Counted from the stretch's first letter, positions 9,537-18,440 are shown. The stretch: 64,000 bases of DNA from Gp6-AA40 sp963742105 (GCA_963742105.1 CAVUKN010000007.1:2170001-2234000); one strand, 5' to 3'. A program made the numbers and translations. The notes: a model not told the origin generated them from the letters alone.

Positions 9537-9542
9537 TATAAT
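9537..9542 (+). promoter_or_regulatory. -10 box of the hrcA operon
   Basis: TATAAT lies 32 nt before the hrcA start, in a short AT-rich patch. I see no convincing -35, and no CIRCE inverted repeat (TTAGCACTC-N9-GAGTGCTAA) around it, although HrcA normally controls its own operon through CIRCE. Confidence 0.5.
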
Positions 9543-9574
9543 TACATGGTCGGCTTGTAAATTTCTGACCCCCA

Positions 9575-10632
9575 ATGAGTTCCTTCGACCTCTCCGATCG
9601 ATCGCGGCGGCTGCTGGCGACGCTCGTCCTTGAGTACATCGAAACCGGCGAGCCGGTTTCGTCGCAGGTTCTCGCGCGTGAGAGCGGGCTCGGAGTGTCC
9701 TCAGCCACGGTCAGGAATCTGTTGGCTCAGCTGGAGGATGGCGGCTACGTCCACCAACCCCATACCTCGGCTGGTCGCGTCCCCACTGACCGTGCCTATC
9801 GAGTGTTCGTGGACCGGCTCCTCGAGAGCAGGAAGCCATTCCGGACGCCACCGCATGTCGAGAACGAGCTGCGGCAGCAGGCGGGACGGTCACCACTCAT
9901 CGACGACCTGCTCGCCAGCGTCTCACACGTTGTGTCGCGTGCCGCCCGGAACGTCGGCTTCGCACTGGCAGGCAGCGAATCGTCCGTCCTGCAACGGATC
10001 GATTTCGTGGCGCTGGGCGGATCGCGCATCCTTGTCGTCGTCGTCTCGCGCGGCAACCAGGTGACGCAGAAGATCATCGAAACCGACGAGCGCCTGGGAT
10101 CTGACGAGCTCGTGCACGCGGCGAACTATCTGAACACCGAGTTTGCCGGTCTTGCCCTGCTCGACGTCCGCGCGTCGGTCCTGGCGCGATTGCAGCAGGA
10201 GCGTACCTGTACGACGAACTGCTGACGCGGGCGCTTCGCCTGGCGGAGTCCACGCTGGTCGACCTGCCGCAGTCCCGCACGTTCCATGTCGAAGGCGCGG
10301 CATCGCTGCTCGATGTCACCGCAAACGAGACGGTGGCGATCGACACACTGCGCGCGCTACTCGAGATGATGGAGGAGAAGGAACGGCTGGTTCACCTCCT
10401 CAATCAGTACATCGACGGTCCCGGGCTCACGGTGGTGATCGGTACCGAACATGCGTCACCGGATCTCCGGCCGTTCAGCCTGGTCGCGTCGACCACGATC
10501 GACGAGGGCGCGATTCGAACCGTCGGGGTGATCGGCCCGACGCGGATGCACTACTCGCGCGCGATTGCCCTGGTGGACGGCGCCACGCAGGCGGTCGCAC
10601 GGGCGTTACGGGATACGAGTCAATCTCACTGA
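9575..10632 (+). CDS. hrcA: Heat-shock repressor HrcA, interrupted by a one-base deletion
   Basis: The N-terminal winged helix reads LATLVLEYIETGEPVSSQVLA and SSATVRNLLAQLEDGGYV, then TSAGRVPTDRAYRVFVD, all HrcA hallmarks. The frame stops at 10225, but the protein continues one frame over from about 10206 (YDELLTRALRLAES, then MEEKERLVHLLNQYI and GVIGPTRMHYSRAIALV) to 10632. Adding one C to ACCTG at about 10206 restores the whole protein, which points to a deletion error. HrcA represses chaperone genes by binding CIRCE. It heads an operon with grpE, dnaJ and prmA; grpE starts 5 nt later. Confidence 0.93.
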
Positions 10633-10637
10633 ACACA

Positions 10638-11174
10638 ATGGCTGAACTGAACGAAAACGTAGCGCCAGAGCTGGCGCCGGATGGCGAGGGCCTGAGTGCG
10701 GACGACCGCGAGAAGGCCTCGGGAGATTCGAGCGACGCGGTCCAGCGGGAAAGGGACGCCTTGCAGGACCGTCTCCTCCGCACGGCGGCAGAGTTCGACA
10801 ACTATCGCAAGCGGATGGACCGCGAGCGGCGCGAGCTGTCGGAATATGCGGCCACCGACGTCCTGAAGGAGCTGCTTCCCATCCTCGATAACTTCGAGCG
10901 CGCCCTGCAGGCGCCGGCCACTCCTGAAACGGATGCGTTGCGCAAGGGTATCGAGCTGATTCACAAGCAGATGCTCGACCTCCTGCGCAAGCGCGGCGTG
11001 AAGCCCATCGAAGCGCGGGGCCTGGATTTCGACCCGAACTTCCACCAGGCGGTCATTCACGAGCCGAGCGACAGCCATCGCGAGGGCGAGGTGATCGAGG
11101 AACTCCAGCGCGGCTATCTCATCGGCGACCGACTGCTGCGTCCGTCGATGGTGAAGGTGGCGAAACCGTCGTGA
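10638..11174 (+). CDS. grpE: Nucleotide exchange factor GrpE
   Basis: 178 residues. The acidic disordered N-terminus leads into the long helix (LRTAAEFDNYRKRMDRER), then ATDVLKELLPILDNFERAL and the C-terminal beta domain with DFDPNFHQAV and GYLIGDRLLRPSMVKVA. GrpE releases ADP from DnaK. dnaK itself is not in this window. The start ATG lies 5 nt after hrcA, and the stop overlaps the dnaJ start as GTGA, indicating translational coupling. Confidence 0.96.
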   Translation: MAELNENVAPELAPDGEGLSADDREKASGDSSDAVQRERDALQDRLLRTAAEFDNYRKRMDRERRELSEYAATDVLKELLPILDNFERALQAPATPETDALRKGIELIHKQMLDLLRKRGVKPIEARGLDFDPNFHQAVIHEPSDSHREGEVIEELQRGYLIGDRLLRPSMVKVAKPS

Positions 11175-12332
11175 GCGCAGTCGGCAAGCGCGACTACTAC
11201 GAGGTGCTCGGCGTCGCGAAGACCGCGACGGACCAGGAGATCAAGAGCGCGTACCGGAAGCTCGCGCTGAAGTACCACCCGGACCGCAATCCCGGCGACA
11301 AGGCCGCCGAGGAACAGTTCAAAGAGGCGGCCGAAGCGTACTCAGTGCTCGCGGATACCGACAAGCGTCACATGTACGACCGCTTCGGACACGCGGGTCT
11401 GGGCGGCGCCGCGACCGGCGGGTTCGATCCGACCGTCTTCACCGGCTTCGAGGACATCCTCGGCGGCCTCGGCGACATCTTCGGGTTCGGCGATGTCTTC
11501 GGCGGCGGCCGTCGGCGCGGCGGCCCGCAACGAGGGGCCGACCTGCGCTACGACCTGGAGATCTCCTTCACCGAGTCGGCAACGAAGACCGAGACCTCGA
11601 TTCAGTTCCCGCGGCAGGAAACGTGCGAAACCTGCAACGGAAACGGCGCCGCCCCGGGTTCCAAGCCGACCACCTGCCCTCAGTGCCAGGGCCGCGGCCA
11701 GCTCCGGTATCAGCAGGGGTTCTTCACGGTGGCGCGGACCTGCGGCCAGTGCCGGGGAACCGGCAGCGTCATCGCCAACCCATGCTCGACCTGCCGCGGC
11801 AGCGGGCGCGTTGAAAAGGATCGCACGGTCACGATCAGCATCCCGGCGGGAATCGCGAGCGGACAACGACTGCGCCTCTCGGGCGAGGGCGAGGCAGGAC
11901 CCAATGGTGGACCGCCGGGCGACCTGTACGTCGTCATCCACGTGCAGGAGCATCCGTTCTTCCATCGCGAGAACAACGACCTGCACTGCGAAATCCCGCT
12001 GCACTTCACGACGCTGGCGCTCGGCGGCGAGATACTCGTACCGACGCTCGAGGACGAGGAGCCATTCACCGTGCCCAGAGGCCACGCAGACCGGCACGGT
12101 CTTCCGCCTCCGTGGCAAGGGCATGCCTGACGTCTCCGACCGCACCGGCCGTCATCGCGGCGACCTGTACTTCACGGTGAAGGTCAACACGCCGAAGAAG
12201 CTGACCAGGGAGCAGCGTAAACTGCTCGAACAGTTCGCCACCACCCTGCCGAAGGAGAAGTTCGATCCGACGCCGTTGGACGGCCACGAAGACAAGGGAC
12301 TCTTCGACCGCGTCAAGGACATCTTCGGCTGA
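11171..12332 (+). CDS. dnaJ: Chaperone DnaJ, interrupted by a one-base insertion
   Basis: GTG start overlapping the grpE stop. J domain with the HPD motif (LKYHPDRNPGD), Gly/Phe-rich linker (about residues 75-115), then four CxxCxGxG zinc motifs: CETCNGNG, CPQCQGRG, CGQCRGTG, CSTCRGSG. The first frame reads to EDEEPFTVP and then goes astray to a stop at 12130. The true C-terminus (TQTGTVFRLRGKGMPDV through KGLFDRVKDIFG) is one frame over. Removing one A at about 12077 restores the expected sequence, so this is probably an insertion error. DnaJ delivers substrates to DnaK and stimulates its ATPase. Confidence 0.94.
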
Positions 12333-12334
12333 CG

Positions 12335-13195
12335 GTGCGCAACTGGCCGGCGCTCCTGGTCCAGCACCAGACCCAGGCAAAAACCCCGACCGGGTCTGAT
12401 TTTTTCGAACTGGTTCAGGCAGCGCTGACCGACTTCGACGTCACCGCCATCGACGAACCATCACCCCATTCGCTGCGGGCGTTCTTTCACGACGCTGCCG
12501 AGCGTGATCGGGCCCTCACCGAACTGGCACCGGCGTTTCCGCTCCTCGCCTTCGCGGCCGTCGACGTCGAGGACGAGGACTGGGCAGCGCGATCCCAGGC
12601 CCACCTCACCGCGATCCACGTCGACCACATCATCGTCACGCCACCGTGGACGCCAGAGGCGACGGATCGCAAGGCCGGAGTCACGACCGTCGTCATTCAA
12701 CCGTCGATGGGGTTCGGCACCGGCCACCATGCGACGACCCGCCTGTGCCTGGCGGCCCTGCAGCGCGCGAATCTTCGCGGCCGTTCAGTGATAGACGTCG
12801 GCACCGGCTCCGGCGTGCTGGGGATTGCCGCCAGCCTTCTCGGCGCCACACCGGTCGTTGGCGTGGACGACGACGTGGATGCGATTCAATCGGCGAGAGA
12901 GAACCTGGAACTGAATCCGCAGGCACGCGTGGACTTGCGGGTCGGCGATCTCCGCTCGACCGTGCTCGGCGTCGCAGACATCGTGCTGGCCAATCTCACC
13001 GGCACGCTGCTGGTCCAGGCAGCCTCGCAACTGGAAGCGCTGGTTGCGCCAGCCGGCCGGCTGATTCTCAGCGGTCTGCTGGATCACGAGGAGCCCGCGG
13101 TTACCGCTGCATTCGCTGATCTATCGGTGCTCGATCGCCGGCAGGAGGACGAGTGGGTCTGCCTGACGATGGTGAGAGGACAGGGGTTCAGGTAA
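12335..13195 (+). CDS. prmA: Ribosomal protein L11 methyltransferase PrmA
   Basis: 286 residues, GTG start 2 nt after the dnaJ stop. It has the PrmA signature GFGTGHHATTRLCL, the SAM-binding motif VIDVGTGSGVLGIAA, and the catalytic-loop region DIVLANLTGTLL. PrmA trimethylates ribosomal protein L11. Its position at the end of the hrcA-grpE-dnaJ operon is common in many phyla. The N-terminal substrate-binding domain is short and somewhat divergent. Confidence 0.92.
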   Translation: MRNWPALLVQHQTQAKTPTGSDFFELVQAALTDFDVTAIDEPSPHSLRAFFHDAAERDRALTELAPAFPLLAFAAVDVEDEDWAARSQAHLTAIHVDHIIVTPPWTPEATDRKAGVTTVVIQPSMGFGTGHHATTRLCLAALQRANLRGRSVIDVGTGSGVLGIAASLLGATPVVGVDDDVDAIQSARENLELNPQARVDLRVGDLRSTVLGVADIVLANLTGTLLVQAASQLEALVAPAGRLILSGLLDHEEPAVTAAFADLSVLDRRQEDEWVCLTMVRGQGFR

Positions 13196-13376
13196 TTCAG
13201 AATGCAGAATGCAGAATGCAGAATGCCAATGACGAATGCAAAACGCAAAACGCAAACAGCGATCACACCGCAACGGCGGGACACCGGCGGCTGATTTCGA
13301 TGTCGAACGAAACCAGGCCGCGGCATTCCGCATTCGAATTGCAATTCTGAATTCTGAATTCTGAATTCTGAATTCC
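13192..13376. repeat. Inverted short-repeat arrays after prmA
   Basis: Left arm (about 13194-13225) repeats AGAATGCAGAATGC; right arm (about 13325-13376) repeats TTCTGAATTCTGAA. About 100 nt of mostly unique sequence, including AAAACGCAAAACGC units, separates them. The element lies between two convergent genes, prmA and the zinc finger gene, and may serve both 3' ends. Confidence 0.75.
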
Positions 13377-13643
13377 TCAGTACTCCACGAACGCATCATC
13401 CGGAAAACAGTACAGCCAGCGTTCGCCCGGTTCCGCTGACGCGATCACGGGGTGGCCGGCGGCTCTCGCATGATGGCTGGCGTGGCGGTTGGGTGACGAG
13501 TCGCAGCAGAGCGTCACGCCGCAGGTCTGGCAGGTTCGCAGGTGCATCCAGATGCTGTTGATCTTGACGCACTCCTCGCACTCGCGCTTCTTCGGGTGCT
13601 TGATTGCGGCGATCGACTGGATGTGGTCACAGGCTGACGTCAT
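13377..13643 (-). CDS. UBP-type zinc finger protein
   Basis: 88 residues with a dense cysteine/histidine pattern: CDHI near the start, ECEECVKINSIWMHLRTC, CQTCGVTLCCD, then HASHHARAAGHPV and a C-terminal WLYCFPDDAFVEY. This matches stand-alone bacterial zinc fingers of the ubiquitin-hydrolase type, roughly 80-90 residues long. The bacterial versions have no established function. The gene is divergent from the DUF5996 gene with 23 bp between start codons. Confidence 0.85.
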   Translation of the reverse strand: MTSACDHIQSIAAIKHPKKRECEECVKINSIWMHLRTCQTCGVTLCCDSSPNRHASHHARAAGHPVIASAEPGERWLYCFPDDAFVEY

Positions 13644-13666
13644 GTCCGCACAGTATCATCTGTCGC
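13644..13666. promoter_or_regulatory. Compact bidirectional promoter, probably leaderless on both sides
   Basis: Only 23 bp separate the two start codons. On the plus strand TATCAT (13654-13659) ends 7 nt before the DUF5996 ATG. On the minus strand the same AT patch reads GATACT (13657-13652), 8 nt before the zinc finger ATG. Neither side has room for a normal ribosome-binding site. Confidence 0.55.
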
Positions 13667-14554
13667 ATGCCTGATGCCCGCTGGCCGCCACTCCGTTATG
13701 CCGACTGGAAAGACACCTACGCCACGCTGCACATGTGGACGCAGGTCGTCGGCAAGATCGCACTCGCGACGACGCCGCCGCTGAACCACTCGTGGGGCAT
13801 CGCCCTCCAGATCGGTCCGCGCGGACTGATCACGCGGTCGCTCTATCACGACTCGCGCCGGTTCACGCTCGAGTTCGACTTCGTCGACCATCAGCTGCTC
13901 CTGCGCATCGCCGACGGTACGGTCCGCAGCCTGCCGCTGGAGCCGATGACGGTGGCCGACTTCTACCATCGCGTCAGGGCGCTGCTCGCCGAGCTCGGGC
14001 TTCAGGTGCGCATCTGGCCGATGCCGGTGGAGATTCCCAATCCGATCCGGTTCGACGACGACACGACGCACCGCAGCTACGAGCGCGCGCCGGTCGAACG
14101 TCTCTGGACGATCCTGCAGTCGTGCGATCGCGTGATGACCAGCCGCCGCTGCGCGTTTGTCGGCAAGTGCAGTCCGGTCCATTTCTTCTGGGGCAGCTTC
14201 GATCTGGCGGTCACCCGCTTTTCCGGCCGACTGGCGCCGCCGCGCGAGGGACCGGCCTTCATGCGAGAGGCCTATTCACACGAGGTCATCAGCCACGGCT
14301 TCTGGCCGGGCAACGAACAGCTGCCGGAACCGGTGTTCTACGCGTACGCGGTACCGGAGCCGGAGGGGTTCAAAGAAGCGACGGTCGCGCCTCCGGCGGC
14401 GTCCTACAACCGGGAGATCGGCGAGTTCCTGCTGACGTACGAAGCCGTCCGGACGTCAGACGATCCCGACGCCGCACTTGGCCAGTTCATCGACAGCACC
14501 TATGAGGCAGGGGCGACGCTCGCGAGATGGGATCGGGCGTCGTTGGAGAAATAA
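13667..14554 (+). CDS. DUF5996 family protein
   Basis: 295 residues. Typical family features are WPPLRYADWKDTYATLHMWTQ at the N-terminus, LNHSWGIALQIGPRGL, and later SPVHFFWGSFDLAVTRFSGR followed by SHEVISHGFWPGN. No biochemical role is known for the family. The ATG at 13667 is preferred to upstream codons because a TATCAT box ends 7 nt before it and the sequence before it does not look like family protein. Confidence 0.9.
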   Translation: MPDARWPPLRYADWKDTYATLHMWTQVVGKIALATTPPLNHSWGIALQIGPRGLITRSLYHDSRRFTLEFDFVDHQLLLRIADGTVRSLPLEPMTVADFYHRVRALLAELGLQVRIWPMPVEIPNPIRFDDDTTHRSYERAPVERLWTILQSCDRVMTSRRCAFVGKCSPVHFFWGSFDLAVTRFSGRLAPPREGPAFMREAYSHEVISHGFWPGNEQLPEPVFYAYAVPEPEGFKEATVAPPAASYNREIGEFLLTYEAVRTSDDPDAALGQFIDSTYEAGATLARWDRASLEK

Positions 14555-14607
14555 CCAGTCGACGAGAAATGCAAAATGCAAACAAACCGAGCTGATGGAA
14601 TTTAACG

Positions 14608-14634
14608 GGTGAAAGGCGTTACGTTTTCACCCCA
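14608..14634. terminator. Hairpin between convergent genes
   Basis: GGGTGAAA (14608-14615) pairs with TTTCACCC around a loop of about 10 nt. It lies between the convergent DUF5996 and DUF6152 genes and could end both transcripts. The surrounding spacer (14565-14690) also has facing ATGCAAAATGC and GCATTCTGCATTC arrays, a further copy of the short-repeat arrangement. Confidence 0.4.
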
Positions 14635-14658
14635 AGGTCTCAATTAGCGCAGATCCTC

Positions 14659-14690
14659 TTTTGCATTCTGCATTCTGCATTCTGCATTTG
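14659..14690. repeat. GCATTCT short tandem array
   Basis: Four to five consecutive TGCATTC units, with a short complementary partner (AAATGCAAAATGCAAAC) at about 14569-14586. Same repeat family as that near carA and prmA. Confidence 0.65.
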
Positions 14691-14707
14691 GCTTTGCCCC
14701 GCACGCG

Positions 14708-15115
14708 TCAGCGTCCGGGCGCCGCGCCGCCTTCGTTCGGCGCGGCACCGGCGAACAGGCGCTTGCCGTCCGGCAGCGTGATGCTCGACGCATTCGCCAC
14801 TGGTTGTCCGCTGCGCGCCTGGTAGCCGTCGATCGTCACCGTGACGCCCACTTCGAGATCTTCCTTGCGCCAGCCGCGGCGGTACAGCGAGTTGGCGGCG
14901 GTCGTTTCCCACGCCCAGTTCGTCACCTTGCCGTCGGCACCGGTCACGTCGATGTAGATCCAGGCGTGCGGGTTCGCCCAGCGCATGCTGGTGATCTTGC
15001 CGGTCTGCTTCACCGGTTTGTTCTGATCGAATTCTGCCGAAAACGAATGATGCGCACGCGCCGGCATCGCGATCAGGACGACGATGGCGGCGATGAACGC
15101 GAGAAATATCTTCAT
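14708..15115 (-). CDS. DUF6152 family secreted protein
   Basis: 135 residues. Signal peptide (MKIFLAFIAAIVVLIAMPARA) followed by HHSFSAEFDQNKPVKQTG and the family marker RWANPHAWIYIDV, then GWRKEDLEVGVTVTIDGY and LPDGKRLFAG. The family has a small beta-barrel-like fold and no known function. An AGGAGAG site precedes the ATG. It is the last of three genes in one operon, 15 nt after the stop of its neighbour, and this gene set recurs in acidobacteria. Confidence 0.88.
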   Translation of the reverse strand: MKIFLAFIAAIVVLIAMPARAHHSFSAEFDQNKPVKQTGKITSMRWANPHAWIYIDVTGADGKVTNWAWETTAANSLYRRGWRKEDLEVGVTVTIDGYQARSGQPVANASSITLPDGKRLFAGAAPNEGGAAPGR

Positions 15116-15130
15116 GGATCTCTCCTGAGT

Positions 15131-16045
15131 CTACTTAAGCGTGCCGTTCTTCTTCGCTTCTTCCTTGACGTGCTTCAGGTGCTCGAGGTCCTGGTTGTCC
15201 TCGTGGCACGCGACTTCGAGGATCTCGCCCTGCTGCCGGCGCATCTGGAATCCGAGCGTGTAGGGCCGCGTCATCACCACCGGATCGGTGATCGTGATCT
15301 TGTAGTCGATCGTATCCGCATCGACCGGCGTGAACCGTTCCACCGCCGTGGCGGCGTAGCTGATCACGTCGCCTGATTCGTTCATCCAGGTCTTGCCGTT
15401 GTTGTTCGCGGTGTCCACAACCAGCGTATCGCCTTCCCAGTGGCCGATCGAGTCTCCCTGCCACAGCCGCACGTCGTCGGGCAGGTGCTTCCGGTTGGGA
15501 TCGATCGGAATCACCCGCCACGACATCCGCTCCATCAGGATGACGACGTACCCGGGCGGCTGGAGAATCTGGTACGGTGACGGCGTCCACAGCGATCGTG
15601 AAAAGCCCGCCACGAAGCAGTGTGCAGTCGGATCGTCGTAGCCGCGTTCGGGAGTCCAGCGCTTGAGGAACTCGGCGCGGGCCCAGTCCTGATACGGCAG
15701 CTTCCCGTCCGGCGGGTCGAGCACGATGCCGCGGCTTGGCGGCGTCGCGTACATCGCCGGATGCGCCTCGAGGCCGTAGTTGGCGCCGCCGGCGTCGCCG
15801 CTGAAGTGACCCGTGAGATCAGGCTTGCCGTCGGGCATCCGCTTGATCGGCCCCGCCGGCGGACGCGGTGCGCCGCCGCGGCCACCCTGTGCGCCGGCCC
15901 CGCCCGCTCGCCCGCCCTGGGCGCCAGGTCCGCCGGCACCGCCATCCGGCGTGGATGCCGGCGCCGGCGTCTGCGCCGCTGCCATCGTCGCGCAAACCAA
16001 GAGCGCGGTGAGGGAGATCGTGAGTGATCGCATTGAGGTCCTCAT
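15131..16045 (-). CDS. Secreted protein of unknown function (DUF6152-associated)
   Basis: 304 residues from an ATG whose ATGA overlaps the stop of the upstream gene. Signal peptide ends near CATMAAAQ; a Gly-rich linker (GGRAGGAGAQGGRGG) follows. The conserved part includes MPDGKPDLTGHFSGD, LPPYQ-like QILQPPGYVVILMER, SIGHWEGDTLVVDTANNNG and PVDADTIDYKITITDP. It is a paralogue of the gene before it: both share the order GKPnF/L-G, an HWEGDTLV core and a DPDTIQY/DADTIDY strand. No catalytic motif is recognised. Probably acts in the periplasm or outside. Confidence 0.75.
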   Translation of the reverse strand: MRTSMRSLTISLTALLVCATMAAAQTPAPASTPDGGAGGPGAQGGRAGGAGAQGGRGGAPRPPAGPIKRMPDGKPDLTGHFSGDAGGANYGLEAHPAMYATPPSRGIVLDPPDGKLPYQDWARAEFLKRWTPERGYDDPTAHCFVAGFSRSLWTPSPYQILQPPGYVVILMERMSWRVIPIDPNRKHLPDDVRLWQGDSIGHWEGDTLVVDTANNNGKTWMNESGDVISYAATAVERFTPVDADTIDYKITITDPVVMTRPYTLGFQMRRQQGEILEVACHEDNQDLEHLKHVKEEAKKNGTLK

Positions 16046-16911
16046 GGCTTGGGCTTGGGATACCAGGTCTTCTCGTCGCGCTCGAACTCGCCGTTGGCTT
16101 CTTCCTTCTCCGCCTGGCACTGGAACTCGAGCAGACGGTCCATGTCCTTGTGGCGGAAGAACGGCATGGTGATCGACCAGGGACGCGCAAACACCTTCGG
16201 GTCTTCGAGCCGCACTTCGTATTGAATGGTGTCGGGATCGATCATCGTGTAGCGCTCGGTCACCTTCAGCTGTTCGCTGTGGAAGTTGCCGGCGGCGTCG
16301 AGCCACGTCTGGTCGTTGAAGTTCGTGACCTCGTTCACCAGCGTGTCCCCTTCCCAGTGGCCGCGATTGTCGCCCATCCAGAATTCGATGCCGTCCTGGT
16401 GCTTGCTCCCGTCTGTGTAGATCAGCCGGTAGACCTGCGACCATTCGAACGTCATGGCGACGTGGTTGGGCGTCTGGAAGATCTGGAACGGGTGCTCGAT
16501 GTACATGATCCGCGGCACCCCCGGCATGAAGCACTTGTTGAACGGGTCGAGTTCGGCCCGCTTGTCGAAGTTCTCGTTGCGGGTCTTCAGCGCCGCCGGC
16601 GTGTAGGGGATCTTGCCGCCATCGGTCAGCACGCTCTTACCCGGCAGGATGCCATAGCTGGCGGGGTGGTACTCGAGCCCATACGCGGCACGGTTACGCA
16701 CCTGCCAGATCCCCTGGAAGTTCGGTTTGCCGTCGGCGGTCCGGGGAATTGTCCGTGCGGCCGCTGGGGCGGAGGAGGCGCCAGCAGCCGTCGTATTTGG
16801 CGGTGCCGCCGTAGCCGTGGCGGGTCCCTGTTTCGCCGCGCAGGCGGAGGCCACGCACGCCAGCAAGATGGCCGGGAGGGACGCACTATACCTTCGGGTC
16901 AACGGAATCAC
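16042..16911 (-). CDS. Probable lipoprotein of unknown function (DUF6152-associated)
   Basis: 289 residues, GTG start. The N-terminus (LPAILLACVASAC) resembles a lipoprotein signal with cysteine about residue 24. Conserved core: TADGKPNFQGIWQVRN, FQIFQTPNHVAMTFEW, NRGHWEGDTLVNEVTNFND and IDPDTIQYEV. It is paralogous to the next gene and overlaps it by 4 nt (ATGA), so the two are translationally coupled and lead an operon ending in the DUF6152 gene. Function unknown; a secreted complex of the three products is an inference from this arrangement. Confidence 0.75.
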   Translation of the reverse strand: MIPLTRRYSASLPAILLACVASACAAKQGPATATAAPPNTTAAGASSAPAAARTIPRTADGKPNFQGIWQVRNRAAYGLEYHPASYGILPGKSVLTDGGKIPYTPAALKTRNENFDKRAELDPFNKCFMPGVPRIMYIEHPFQIFQTPNHVAMTFEWSQVYRLIYTDGSKHQDGIEFWMGDNRGHWEGDTLVNEVTNFNDQTWLDAAGNFHSEQLKVTERYTMIDPDTIQYEVRLEDPKVFARPWSITMPFFRHKDMDRLLEFQCQAEKEEANGEFERDEKTWYPKPKP

Positions 16912-16918
16912 GCCGCAA

Positions 16919-16924
16919 ATTATA
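16919..16924 (-). promoter_or_regulatory. -10 box of a probable leaderless DUF6152-operon transcript
   Basis: On the minus strand a perfect TATAAT ends 7 nt before the GTG start at 16911, with TTGCGGC in between and no ribosome-binding site. It supports both the GTG start and a leaderless message. Confidence 0.6.
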
Positions 16925-16989
16925 CGGGGTTCGAGCTACGGACGGTCGCAACCCGTGGCCGGGGCGGACCGTGGCCCGGGCCAACCGTG

Positions 16990-17053
16990 GCGCGGGCCTT
17001 GTCAGGCCCGCGCGATGTGCTGACTAATTGCCACGCGGCCCTGAAGGGCCGCG
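16990..17053. repeat. Two REP-like palindromes
   Basis: First palindrome: GCGCGGGCC (16990-16998) and GGCCCGCGC (17005-17013), loop TTGTCA. Second: CGCGGCCC (17034-17041) and GGGCCGCG (17046-17053), loop TGAA. Similar GC palindromes with TTGTCA/TGA-type loops recur near 32.8 and 37.3 kb. Nothing else is seen in the 16912-17157 spacer except the C-rich array that follows. Confidence 0.6.
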
Positions 17054-17097
17054 CTATGAGGCTGCGTCCGGCGGCGGGGCTTCAGCGCCGCCTATCG

Positions 17098-17160
17098 TGC
17101 CCCCGTCCCCTGCCCCCTTGTCCCCTGCCCCCTGCCCCCTTGTCCCCTGCCCCCTGTTCA
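17098..17160. repeat. C-rich minisatellite (CCCCTGCCCCCTTGT units)
   Basis: Tandem CCCCTG/CCCCCTTGT units run up to and slightly into the 3' end of the aminotransferase gene. On the minus (coding) strand this is a run of GGGG blocks right after the stop codon, so the transcript could form a G-quadruplex. Confidence 0.7.
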
Positions 17161-18346
17161 GGCGGTCGCCACCTTCGACCAGCGGTCGGCCACCGTGCGG
17201 ATGCGGCCGAGCGCTTCGCTGATGTTCTCCAGCGAGTTCGCGTAGCTGAATCGCAGATAGCCCTCGCCGTAGCTGCCGAATGCGGTGCCGCTCAGGCAGG
17301 CAACGCCCGCTTCGTTGAGCAGCAGCTCCGCCAGGTCGCGCGTCGGCATCCCAGTCCCGGTGACATTCGGAAACACGTAGAACGCCCCGTCGGGAACGGT
17401 GCAGCTGAACCCCGGAATGCTCATTCAGGCCGCTCACGATGAAATCGCGGCGTTTTCGAAACTCCTTCACCATCATGTCGACGGCATCCTGCGGCCCCTG
17501 AAGCGCGGCGAGACCGGCCCGCTGCGTAAAGCTGGCCGTGCAGGAATTCGAGTTGACCATCAGGCGCTCGACGGCCGCTGCCAGCCACTCCGGCATCACG
17601 CCGTAACCGAGGCGCCAGCCGGTCATCGAGTAGGTCTTGGAAAAACCGTCCAGGATGATCGTCTTCTCGATCATCCCGTCGAACTGCGTGATCGACTCGG
17701 GGGCTTTGCCGTAGACGATCCGCGAGTAAATCTCGTCGCTCAGGATCAGCACGTCACGCTCGCGCAGCAGGTCCGCGATGCGCTTCAGGTCCTCACGCGG
17801 AATGACGCCGCCGGTCGGATTGGCCGGTGAATTGAGGACGACCATTTTCGTTCGCGGCGACAGCTTCCGTTCGAATTCGGCGAGATCGAATGAGAACCCC
17901 CGGCTCTCGATCAGCGGCATCGGCACCGCGGTGGCGCCGAGATAGTTGACGACCGACTCGTAAATCGGGAACCCGGGATTGGGGTACATCACTTCGTCAC
18001 CAGGCTCGAGCGTCGCCATCATGCTGAAGTACATGATCGGCTTGCCGCCGGGCACGACGACGACGTTCGAACCGCCGACGCGGATATTGCGGGTGGTGGA
18101 GATGTAGTCGGCGATCGCCTCGCGAACATCCGGAAAGCCCGCGGTCGGACCGTACCCGGTCCACCCATCGTCAATCGCCTTCTTGCCCGCCTCGCGAACG
18201 TGCTGGGGAGTCGGGAAATCGGGTTGCCCGATTTCGAGGTGGATGATGTTCTTGCCCTTCGCCTCGAGCGCCTTGGCCTTGGCGAGTACTTCGAATGCGG
18301 ACTCGGTCCCGAGCCGCGCCATGCTACCTGCTAATTTCAATGTCAA
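17158..18346 (-). CDS. PLP-dependent aminotransferase class I/II, interrupted by a frameshift
   Basis: Fold type I aminotransferase of the aspartate aminotransferase group. Visible motifs are HLEIGQPDFPTP, YPNPGFPIYESV, LNSPANPTGGV, ILSDEIYSRIVYG, and the PLP lysine in GFSKTYSMTGWRLGY. The first frame goes astray after FIVSGLNE; the true C-terminus continues in the next frame from about 17425 (IPGFSCTVPDGAFYVFPN to GYLRFSYANSLENISEAL) and stops at 17158. One missing base near 17425-17430 explains it. The amino acid substrate cannot be told from sequence; a role in aspartate or alanine metabolism is typical. Confidence 0.9.
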
Positions 18347-18351
18347 TCACC

Positions 18352-18440
18352 GTCACGACGGTAGCCACGAAGACACGGAGACACGAAGCCAAGATCTTTT
18401 GATTACTCCGTGTCTCGTGGCTCCGTGGCTAACGTGACAT
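18352..18440. repeat. Inverted repeat of CCACGGAGACACGGAG type
   Basis: GTAGCCACGAAGACACGGAG on the left faces ACTCCGTGTCTCGTGGCTCC on the right with about 20 nt between them; the arms pair with a few gaps. It lies upstream of the aminotransferase start (18346) and downstream of the sugar isomerase stop. No gene is seen in 18347-18519. Confidence 0.65.
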
